From: CAZVFH01 sp964626415
GTDB taxonomy: Bacteria; Patescibacteriota; UBA1384; XYA2-FULL-43-10; CAINNR01
DNA length: 8,710 nt
NCBI GenBank assembly: GCA_964626415.1
Contig: CAZVFH010000033.1
Coordinates: 1 to 8,710, forward strand
Reading direction: 5' to 3'
The position numbers were made by a program, and so were the translations under genes. Below are positions 1 through 5,129 of the stretch, piece after piece (position 1 is the stretch's first letter; every line of letters starts with the position of its first letter). Below the pieces are notes generated by a model that saw only the letters and a list, made by a program, of their open reading frames with translations, had not been told where the DNA came from and made no database searches.

Positions 1-86
1 TGGTGCTGGGAGTAGGATTCGAACCTACGAAGACGTGAGCCGTCAGATTTACAGTCTGATGCGTTTGACCACTTCGCTATCCCAGC
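1..86 (-). tRNA. tRNA-Tyr (anticodon GTA)
   Basis: Read on the minus strand, the sequence folds as a class II tRNA. The acceptor stem GCTGGGA pairs with TCCCAGC, followed by discriminator A and an encoded CCA at the window edge. The anticodon arm TCAGA-CTGTAAA-TCTGA places GTA at positions 52-50, reading Tyr codons. A variable arm of about 14 nt follows, as expected for bacterial tRNA-Tyr, then the T arm GTAGG-TTCGAAT-CCTAC. It lies 32 nt downstream of tRNA-Thr on the same strand, so the two are probably cut from one transcript. Confidence 0.97.
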
Positions 87-118
87 AAAAACAAATTTTT
101 CAATATAAAAATGATTGA

Positions 119-194
119 TGGAGCCGATATCGGGAATCGAACCCGAGACCTCATTCTTACCAAGAATGCGCTCTGCCAACTGAGCTATATCGGC
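119..194 (-). tRNA. tRNA-Thr (anticodon GGT)
   Basis: A 76-nt class I cloverleaf on the minus strand. The acceptor stem GCCGATA pairs with TATCGGC, followed by discriminator T and encoded CCA. The D arm begins AGCTCAGTTGG. The anticodon arm CATTC-TTGGTAA-GAATG gives anticodon GGT at 161-159, and the T arm is TCGGG-TTCGATT-CCCGA. It is the promoter-proximal member of a Thr-Tyr tRNA pair. Adjacent Thr and Tyr tRNA genes are common in bacteria, often near tuf genes, but no tuf gene lies in this window. Confidence 0.97.
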
Positions 195-216
195 ATATTT
201 CAATCTCGGATCGATG

Positions 217-243
217 ATTATCAGCACCAGTATTGTAAAACAA
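217..243 (-). promoter_or_regulatory. Weak candidate promoter for the tRNA-Thr/tRNA-Tyr pair
   Basis: On the minus strand a GATAAT box (222-217) is preceded at 15 bp by TTGTTT (243-238). Transcription would start about 15 nt upstream of the tRNA-Thr 5' end. The spacing is short and the -35 box poor, so this is a tentative call. The rest of the gap between the tRNA and the TPR gene (195-283) shows only A/T runs and no clear terminator hairpin. Confidence 0.3.
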
Positions 244-283
244 AAAAGAACTACTAAAATCCTATCATTTTTTTGATTTTTTT

Positions 284-979
284 TCAACTCAACTTCGAAG
301 CTCTAGAGTGTTCGCGATGCTTGTCTTCGGCTAGCGATGCCAACTCTTTATATTTTTCATTTGAAATATCAAGCTGCGACGCTCGCTTTAGCGCTTTTGA
401 TGCTTTCCCATACTGGCGAACTTCCATATACGCCTGACCCAGCGCTGCCTGATAACTCGCCTCCGATCGAGAGATATTAACTGCTTTGGAATAACAATTT
501 ATTGCTTTATTAAATTTTGCCTCTCCCAAATAAATTTCACCCAGTCCAAACCAAGCGGCGTCATTGTTTTTGTCGATTTTTACCGCCACCTCAAACGACT
601 CAAAAGCATCAGATAAATTTTTTCCCATCGCCAGATAAATTGATCCGAGTCGCTCGTATGCCCAAGCACAATGGCGATCTTTGCAAATTGCCTCGATCAA
701 AAGTCCCTCGGCTGACGCATATTTGCCATCGGCAATTTTTTCCCGAGCCGATTTCAAAAGCAAGGATAAATCTTTTTCATAACGATCAAGCTCATCGATT
801 GACTTTATGGACTTTGCGGAATTATCCTCTAAACTATTAACTTCAAGAATGTCTTTGGCTCCCAAAATATCATCGGCAAAATTCTTTGTGTCAGGTGTGT
901 CCTTTTTTGTCTTTGGAAAACGATAAACCAAAATGATAAAAATTGCTGCAACACAAGTTAGAATCGCTACTTCTAGCAC
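284..979 (-). CDS. Membrane-anchored TPR-repeat protein
   Basis: This 231-residue protein has one N-terminal hydrophobic segment (about residues 3-20) followed by a basic stretch (RFPKTKKDT), which predicts a signal anchor with the rest in the cytoplasm. After a charged linker (about 25-68) come roughly four tetratricopeptide repeats (about 70-103, 104-138, 139-173, 174-206). They show the usual pattern, for example AWAYERLGSIYLAMG and AAWFGLGEIYLGEAKFNKAI. TPR repeats bind proteins, and no enzymatic motif is visible. The start is GTG at 979-977, chosen because GGAGG lies about 4 nt upstream and the hydrophobic anchor begins at once. The start overlaps the ricT stop region by 7 nt, so the two genes are translationally coupled in one operon. 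It ends in TGA. The partner protein is unknown. Confidence 0.85.
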   Translation of the reverse strand: MLEVAILTCVAAIFIILVYRFPKTKKDTPDTKNFADDILGAKDILEVNSLEDNSAKSIKSIDELDRYEKDLSLLLKSAREKIADGKYASAEGLLIEAICKDRHCAWAYERLGSIYLAMGKNLSDAFESFEVAVKIDKNNDAAWFGLGEIYLGEAKFNKAINCYSKAVNISRSEASYQAALGQAYMEVRQYGKASKALKRASQLDISNEKYKELASLAEDKHREHSRASKLS

Positions 980-1764
980 TCTACCTCCGTTCTTTTGCCG
1001 TCTGGCGATTCAACAATAATTTTTTGGGCAAGAATGTTTTGCGAAATTACCTTGCCTTTGCCCTCTTTTGTTTTAATTTCATCGCCGACAGCCGGCATCC
1101 CCTTGGCTAATTTTTCGTAATCCTCCATCTCATACGAAAGACAACAAAGTAATTTTCCGCAAGACCCGATACAGCGATTTTGTCCCATTATCGCCAACCC
1201 CTGAAGTTGCGCCATTTCTGTTGTTGACTTGTCAAGATCACCACGCAAAAACCGCCGACAACAAAGCACCTGTCCGCAACGGCCGCAACCGCCGATCAAT
1301 TGCGCTTCCTCTCGCGGACCAACTTGTTGGAGACGAATTATCTTTTTGAATGTTGAGGCCAAATCAGAAACCAGCGCCCGAAAATCAACTCTTTCTTTAG
1401 CAGAAAAATAGAAAGTTAATTTTTTTTCATCAAAGGATAAATCAGCATCAAGTAGCTCCATTTGCAGTTTGTGGCGCTCAATTTTACGCTGGCACTCGGG
1501 CAGAAGTTCTTGAGCGCTTCGCTTTAACTTTTTGCGCTCTTCGATATCTCTTTCTGTTAATTTGCGAATAATCTCGACTTCTTGCTGATCAGCACCCTCT
1601 TCTTTTTTTATCTCCTTTAAAAAACCGCTATCAATAATTTCAGCAATTTCTTTAAACTGCATAAGCTCAACTAAAATCGTCTCGCCAACTTTTAGTTCAA
1701 GTTTGCCCTTTTCTGCTGGCATTATTTCGCCGGTTGATTTAATTTTTATCGCTATCTTTGGCAT
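973..1764 (-). CDS. ricT: PSP1 domain protein, RicT/YaaT family
   Basis: This 263-residue protein matches the PSP1/RicT family in length (Bacillus YaaT is about 275). The PSP1 core spans roughly residues 65-150. Downstream lies the family's cysteine signature: GGCGRCGQVLCC (C160, C163, C168, C169) and CIGSCGKLLCC (C198, C202, C207, C208). In Bacillus, RicT works with RicA and RicF in a complex that carries two [4Fe-4S] clusters, promotes RNase Y-dependent mRNA maturation and affects phosphorelay. Cluster binding is therefore likely here, though neither partner gene is visible in this window. It sits directly downstream of holB, as in Bacillus. The ATG at 1764 has no SD, and a candidate promoter would start the mRNA only about 12 nt upstream. 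The last residue is an additional cysteine (C263). Confidence 0.92.
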   Translation of the reverse strand: MPKIAIKIKSTGEIMPAEKGKLELKVGETILVELMQFKEIAEIIDSGFLKEIKKEEGADQQEVEIIRKLTERDIEERKKLKRSAQELLPECQRKIERHKLQMELLDADLSFDEKKLTFYFSAKERVDFRALVSDLASTFKKIIRLQQVGPREEAQLIGGCGRCGQVLCCRRFLRGDLDKSTTEMAQLQGLAIMGQNRCIGSCGKLLCCLSYEMEDYEKLAKGMPAVGDEIKTKEGKGKVISQNILAQKIIVESPDGKRTEVEC

Positions 1765-1782
1765 TAGATTAATTTTTAGAAA

Positions 1783-1811
1783 ATTATAATCCGGACTTAA
1801 ATTGAAGTAAA
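1783..1811 (-). promoter_or_regulatory. Candidate sigma70-type promoter of ricT
   Basis: On the minus strand, TTTACT (1811-1806) is followed after 17 bp by a perfect TATAAT (1788-1783). The predicted start is near 1776, about 12 nt before the ricT ATG, leaving no room for a normal SD. The -35 box lies inside one arm of the inverted repeat at 1804-1902, so the repeat supplies part of the promoter. Confidence 0.5.
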
Positions 1812-1902
1812 AACTTCCACAGATCTGTCGTCACTGATTGACACAGATAATGAATCCATCAGTGTTTATCTGCGACAATAGATCAGTGAGAGTTTTTACT
1901 TC
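1804..1902. repeat. 99-bp nested inverted repeat between holB and ricT
   Basis: A perfect 12-bp inverted pair bounds the element: GAAGTAAAAACT at 1804-1815 and AGTTTTTACTTC at 1891-1902. Inside it are nested CACTGAT (1832-1838) with ATCAGTG (1882-1888), and CAGATAA (1844-1850) with TTATCTG (1866-1872) around a loop of about 15 nt. Read as RNA it would form one long interrupted hairpin. The size and terminal inverted repeats resemble a miniature mobile element, but no target-site duplication is evident. It fills most of the 146-bp gap between holB and ricT. Confidence 0.6.
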
Positions 1903-1910
1903 CTTTTATT

Positions 1911-2579
1911 TTAGCTTAAACCGATCATCAAATTCTCCAACACCAATTTTTTATTCGTCGTGATACGTAAATTTCTCTTTGCGCTGAATGCCATCTTTAG
2001 ACGAGACAAGTTTTGCTTCGAAGAGTCAGCAATAAGTTCGTTTCGCAAATGAGCGATAATTCCATCAATTTCTGCTTCAGGATTCTCCAGTTTTGACAGA
2101 TTATCAGCAAGAAAAAATAACTCTTTGATAGTGCCACCCCTCGGTACAAAAGCATTTTTCGATTTGACAACACAATCAAAAACCCGAATAATCTGGCACC
2201 TTGAAACAATTGTCGGAATCAAGTCATTATCAGCTGACAACAAACAAATTATAGTATTTTTTGATGGTTCTTCAAGGGTTTTTAAAAGTGCGTTTGCCGC
2301 CGCAATTCCCAAGCGATCAGCATTTTTAACTATCAACATTTTTCCTCTGCCATAACCGGCAGTTGTTGAAATTTTTGAAATTGCTTCTCTGACAGTGGAA
2401 ATACTGATTTCACCTTTGGAATTTTCCTTGTTTTCATCGGGAGCGATTTCAATGATATCAAATTTTGAAATTTCAAGTTTTTCCGACATCGCAATGACAA
2501 CTTTTCTGCTTTTTTCTACATCCGAACCAAAAAATATGTATGACTTCCCAAGTTCAGGTTTTATCTTACTTTTATCCAT
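1911..2579 (-). CDS. holB: DNA polymerase III delta-prime-like subunit (clamp loader)
   Basis: The 222-residue protein carries the AAA+ hallmarks of the clamp-loader delta-prime subunit. These are the sensor/Walker B-like strand KMLIVKNADRL (80-90), the signature NALLKTLEEP (96-105), and the SRC motif (126-128) in PTIVSRCQ. Delta-prime is the non-catalytic wrench of the loader that opens the sliding clamp. The P-loop position (FFGSDVEKSRK) is degenerate, and the zinc-binding CxxC cluster of typical bacterial HolB is absent. The protein is shorter than the usual 300-330 residues, with little left of the C-terminal collar domain, which fits genome reduction. The synteny holB-ricT supports the call. 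The ATG at 2579 has no SD. DnaX-like ATPase is excluded by the missing Walker A lysine motif. Confidence 0.85.
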   Translation of the reverse strand: MDKSKIKPELGKSYIFFGSDVEKSRKVVIAMSEKLEISKFDIIEIAPDENKENSKGEISISTVREAISKISTTAGYGRGKMLIVKNADRLGIAAANALLKTLEEPSKNTIICLLSADNDLIPTIVSRCQIIRVFDCVVKSKNAFVPRGGTIKELFFLADNLSKLENPEAEIDGIIAHLRNELIADSSKQNLSRLKMAFSAKRNLRITTNKKLVLENLMIGLS

Positions 2580-2587
2580 CTATTTGA

Positions 2588-2616
2588 AATTTAGCAGATT
2601 TTGACTTTGATAGCAA
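2588..2616 (-). promoter_or_regulatory. Candidate extended -10 promoter of holB
   Basis: On the minus strand, TTGCTA (2616-2611) is followed after 17 bp by TAAATT (2593-2588), which is preceded by an extended TGC. The predicted start is about 2581, only about 2 nt before the holB ATG at 2579. The transcript would be nearly leaderless, in keeping with the missing SD. Both boxes deviate from consensus. Confidence 0.35.
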
Positions 2617-2636
2617 TGATGGTAAAATAAAGTTAG

Positions 2637-2772
2637 GAAAATCCGAAATCCGAATATCGAAGCACGAAACAAATCCGAATGAATAAAATCCCAAATACAA
2701 AACTGTTTCGAATTTTCTGAAATTCGAATTTCGATATTGTTTCGGATTTCGTATTTCGATATTCGAATTTTC
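2637..2772. repeat. AT-rich imperfect inverted repeat built of TCCGAAA/TATCGAA words
   Basis: The left arm (2637-2680) consists of short words such as AAATCCGAA, ATATCGAA and CACGAAAC. The right arm (2722-2772) is their approximate reverse complement (TTTCGATATT, GTTTCGGATTTCG, CGATATTCGAATTTTC). The two could form an imperfect hairpin of about 45 bp per arm. It occupies the divergent intergenic region between holB and the zinc-ribbon gene (2580-2810), in which no coding sequence is visible. Confidence 0.55.
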
Positions 2773-2810
2773 TACTTTGCTTACAACTTACCAACTTAAA
2801 ACTTACAACT

Positions 2811-3131
2811 ATGACAACTTTCGAAGACCGTGTTATGCCTTGCAAAGATTGCGGCGACAAATTTATGTGGACTGCCGGCGAACAGAAATTTTTTTACGAT
2901 AAGGGCTTACAAAACGAACCAAAGCGTTGTAAAAAATGCGCCGCGATTTACAAAGAACAACTGCGGGAAAAGCATCCCCTTTTTTGGTTAACTTGTAAAA
3001 AATGCCGGAAAAAAGCCGAAGTTCCTTTTGAGCCGAAAAGTGACGATGTTCTTTGCGAAGAATGCTTTCAAAAGGAAGTTGAGCTTCGAAATAAAAAAAT
3101 CCTTGATGCCGGATTATCGTTGCCAGAATAA
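2811..3131 (+). CDS. Small double zinc-ribbon protein
   Basis: The protein has 106 residues with two treble-clef/ribbon-like cysteine sets. The first is C11-x2-C14 with C40-x2-C43, in the layout CKDCG..F..tAGEQkFFydKGl.NEPkRCkkC. That layout is typical of the 'probable zinc-ribbon' family (PF13451, from memory) found widely in bacteria, including Patescibacteria. The second is C62-x2-C65 with C82-x2-C85 in the C-terminal half. Both probably bind one Zn2+ each. The function is unknown, and no catalytic motif is seen. ATG at 2811 is used because the first cysteine ribbon follows closely; there is no SD, and M9 is a less likely alternative. It is transcribed away from holB. No hydrophobic segment is present, so it should be cytoplasmic and may bind nucleic acid or protein. 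Confidence 0.82.
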   Translation: MTTFEDRVMPCKDCGDKFMWTAGEQKFFYDKGLQNEPKRCKKCAAIYKEQLREKHPLFWLTCKKCRKKAEVPFEPKSDDVLCEECFQKEVELRNKKILDAGLSLPE

Positions 3132-3152
3132 TCTTTTCCCTTATTATTCACA

Positions 3153-3251
3153 CTTTTCTTTCCGTCATTCCCGCTTCTTTTCCGTCATTCCCGCTTTTCT
3201 TTCCGTCATTCCCGCTTTTCTTTCCGTCATTCCCGCGAAGGCGGGAATCCA
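3153..3251 (+). repeat. dRS3-like palindrome preceded by three tandem half-copies
   Basis: The word CCGTCATTCCCGC occurs four times at a period of 20-21 bp (starting at 3162, 3182, 3203 and 3224), separated by T/C-rich linkers. Only the last copy continues into the complete palindrome ATTCCCGC-GAAG-GCGGGAAT (3229-3248), followed by CCACCAATAGTT. The core fits ATTCCC-N8-GGGAAT, the form of the Neisseria dRS3 repeat. A second full copy lies at 4961-4995. In the 304-bp gap 3132-3435 this repeat is followed by a short 5-bp hairpin (3304-3319), then the promoter and leader of the next gene. Confidence 0.8.
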
Positions 3252-3326
3252 CCAATAGTTGTTTGAAATTTGTTTGGTCATTGTTTCTTGTTTCTTGGTT
3301 ATTGCGGTTTTCTTACCGCCGAGCCC

Positions 3327-3355
3327 TTGACAAATCTCAAATTTTGCGCTATTAT
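3327..3355 (+). promoter_or_regulatory. Strong sigma70-type promoter of the RNase J-like gene
   Basis: A perfect TTGACA (3327-3332) is followed by a 17-bp spacer and TATTAT (3350-3355), one mismatch from consensus. The predicted start is at about 3362, leaving a 5' leader of about 74 nt. Confidence 0.8.
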
Positions 3356-3362
3356 ATCAATA

Positions 3363-3392
3363 ACGAGTCGGAATTCTAACTTTCCGCCTCGT
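3363..3392 (+). promoter_or_regulatory. 5'-terminal stem-loop in the RNase J-like mRNA leader
   Basis: ACGAGTCGGAA (3363-3373) pairs with TTCCGCCTCGT (3382-3392): 10 of 11 positions are complementary, with one internal mismatch and an 8-nt loop. It begins at or within a base of the predicted transcription start. Paired 5' ends are known to shield mRNAs from 5'-end-dependent decay, so it may stabilise this mRNA. An SD-like GGAAGGGG follows at 3418-3425, 10 nt before the GTG start. Confidence 0.55.
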
Positions 3393-3435
3393 CGAACCTA
3401 AACAACCCAAACCCATAGGAAGGGGTGTTTTTTAA

Positions 3436-4929
3436 GTGAGTCGCCCAAAGCGGAAAGAAAACGAAAGGTTTTTTGCACAGCTTGCTGAGATTACCGGAAA
3501 ATCAGAATTTTTGCTCCCGGAGCGCGAGCGAACTGTTATGATTCGCAATCGTGGCGGTCAGAAGATTCTCAACAATTGCGAAACAGTTACCGCTCCCGGC
3601 GGACATATGATTATGCTCGATTGCGGTGCACTTTTTCACGATGAAGATTCAATTTTTTCCGGATCTGACAATCTTTTCCCTAACTTTGACGGCATCAATA
3701 TCGACCTGCTGGATGCGGTTTTTATCAGCCACGCGCACGACGATCACATGGCGGCAATTGTCAAGCTACTTCAGCTTCGCGGATATCGCGAGGGCAATCC
3801 ACTAGTGGTTTACTGCTCTGAGATAACTGAAATTGTGATCAGAAACAAGATTGGTTATGCCTTAAACGAACGCGAGAATGTCGACAAAATGATTTCCCCA
3901 GAACTTGCTGGCAATGTTGAATTTCGCCGGCTCCAGCCGGAACAACAGATTGGTGATTTCAAGATCTACGCCTTTCCAGTTTACCATTCAATCCCTGGCG
4001 CTTACATCTTTGTTGTCGAAATTGATGGAAAGCGGATCTGCTATCTCACCGACTTCCGCTTCAATCTCCGTGACCAGATCGAATGGAACAGAACTTTTCA
4101 GACATTGACAAACATTGGCAGTTTAGGAATTGACTTTTTGATGATTGATGTTATCGGCTACCCAAACCGCAAAGAAGCGCCAACGCTTCAGGCGGTCGCC
4201 CACGAATTCGGCGAAATCATCAACCTACCAGAATTCAAAGGGAAGCCAATTGTCCTTGCCAACTTTGCCAAGAATGTAGAAGAGCATTCACAGTTTGCCC
4301 AAGTTGCCAACGAAATCGGCGATCGCAAAGTCGATGTTGTTGGTGGCCCGAACAGCGCGATAAACTTTTTTTGCCGAGAGTTTGGAGTTATCCGAAAAAG
4401 ATTACAGCAGGGGTTCAAGGAGAACAGTAAGGTTTCACTTATCAGTGGTTGCATGGCTGAATCATCAGCAACTCTGACTTTAGCTAGCTACGGCAAAAGT
4501 GATCACCTGAAGTTCGACAAGAACACTGTTGTGATTATCCCGACCCGCATTATCCCGGGGACCAAAAGCAAGGTCAATCAGATGATTGCCCGGTTGACTG
4601 AACTCAAGGACAGTGAGGGAAACTATCAGATTTTCAAGATTGTTGTTACTGAAATGGAACCCAAACTTTTGAAACATTTGAATGACAAGGATCAGAATTT
4701 CAAGGAAAAGTGCGGCGACAGAGTGTTAGTTTGCCCCAAACTCCACTGCAGCGGACACGCCACTCGACCAGAGATAAAGCTCGCAATCGAGACAATTGCG
4801 CCTGAAGAAATCGCTGGCATCCATGCCAATGCGACAACTAGGCACGAGTTCGAAAATCGAATACCGAGCTGGTTCGGTGGCAAAATCACTGTCAACACTC
4901 TCGACGCCAATGATTACGTTATGATTTAG
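3436..4929 (+). CDS. RNase J-like beta-CASP metallo-beta-lactamase ribonuclease
   Basis: This 497-residue protein has the layout of a beta-CASP nuclease of the RNase J type. The motifs in order are LDCG (61-64); HxHxDH as H99-A-H101-D-D103-H104; H184 in YHSIPGAY; D206 in YLTDF; a beta-CASP insert with a degraded SGCMAESS (338-344); RIIPGTKSKV (371-380, the RNase J IPGNE-like loop); SGHA with H441; and H463 in GIHAN. RNase J enzymes degrade and mature RNA as two-zinc 5'-3' exo/endonucleases in the cytoplasm, and the metal ligands are kept. Departures are the missing GGxxEIGxN motif, HAN in place of HGE, and no room for the roughly 100-residue C-terminal domain of typical RNase J (about 555 residues). 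It starts with GTG, which an in-frame TAA precedes directly. It has its own promoter. Confidence 0.85.
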   Translation: MSRPKRKENERFFAQLAEITGKSEFLLPERERTVMIRNRGGQKILNNCETVTAPGGHMIMLDCGALFHDEDSIFSGSDNLFPNFDGINIDLLDAVFISHAHDDHMAAIVKLLQLRGYREGNPLVVYCSEITEIVIRNKIGYALNERENVDKMISPELAGNVEFRRLQPEQQIGDFKIYAFPVYHSIPGAYIFVVEIDGKRICYLTDFRFNLRDQIEWNRTFQTLTNIGSLGIDFLMIDVIGYPNRKEAPTLQAVAHEFGEIINLPEFKGKPIVLANFAKNVEEHSQFAQVANEIGDRKVDVVGGPNSAINFFCREFGVIRKRLQQGFKENSKVSLISGCMAESSATLTLASYGKSDHLKFDKNTVVIIPTRIIPGTKSKVNQMIARLTELKDSEGNYQIFKIVVTEMEPKLLKHLNDKDQNFKEKCGDRVLVCPKLHCSGHATRPEIKLAIETIAPEEIAGIHANATTRHEFENRIPSWFGGKITVNTLDANDYVMI

Positions 4930-4960
4930 TTTTTTTCCCTAATATTTCCTTATTTTTTTC

Positions 4961-4995
4961 CCGTCATTCCCGCGAAGGCGGGAATCCACTAATAG
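4961..4995 (+). repeat. dRS3-like palindrome, second copy
   Basis: CCGTCATTCCCGC-GAAG-GCGGGAATCC, with the same 8-bp stem (4966-4973 with 4978-4985) and GAAG loop as the copy at 3229-3248. It shares the downstream CCACYAATAGTT and an upstream T-rich stretch. Both copies have the same orientation and flank the RNase J-like gene at each end. It lies about 40 nt after that gene's stop, so its hairpin might also end or protect the transcript, although the T run is displaced downstream. Confidence 0.8.
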
Positions 4996-5012
4996 TTTTT
5001 TCCACAAAAACA

Positions 5013-5063
5013 AATGTCAGTGCCAAGGTATTGACATTTTTTTATTCTTATGCTATAATGTCA
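5013..5063 (+). promoter_or_regulatory. Candidate operator: three AATGTCA sites around the promoter
   Basis: AATGTCA lies at 5013-5019, its reverse complement TGACATT at 5032-5038 overlapping the -35 box, and AATGTCA again at 5057-5063 overlapping the end of the -10 box. Three copies of one heptamer over 51 bp, two of them on promoter elements, suggest repressor or activator binding sites. Part of the match is forced by the consensus boxes themselves (TTGACA, TATAAT), so the evidence is suggestive only. Confidence 0.35.
5031..5059 (+). promoter_or_regulatory. Perfect consensus extended -10 promoter of the GC-rich gene
   Basis: TTGACA (5031-5036), a 17-bp spacer, then TATAAT (5054-5059) preceded by TGC (5051-5053). 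Every element is the sigma70 optimum, so strong transcription is expected from about 5066, giving a leader of about 64 nt. Confidence 0.88.
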
Positions 5064-5112
5064 TTACACGATTGATTTCTGATTTTAACAGAGTCAATGT
5101 ACACACACAACC

Positions 5113-5123
5113 AGAAGGAGGTG
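5113..5123 (+). promoter_or_regulatory. Perfect Shine-Dalgarno site deciding the start at 5130
   Basis: AGAAGGAGGTG ends 6 nt before ATG 5130. It matches the 16S rRNA anti-SD over about nine bases, and it rules out the in-frame ATG at 5097, which lies upstream of it. Confidence 0.9.
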
Positions 5124-5129
5124 CCAGAG

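Noticed and set aside
2780..2810. A promoter in the CTTACAACTTACC-type words just before the zinc-ribbon gene
   Set aside because: No -10/-35 pair with reasonable spacing was found; the words look like simple repeats.
3028..3258. An open frame ending in SVIPAKAGIHQ
   Set aside because: It overlaps the zinc-ribbon gene in another frame and then reads through the dRS3-like repeat. The VIPAKAGI string is the usual spurious translation of this palindrome.
5097..5129. ATG at 5097 as the start of the GC-rich gene
   Set aside because: The perfect SD at 5113-5123 lies downstream of it and 6 nt before ATG 5130.
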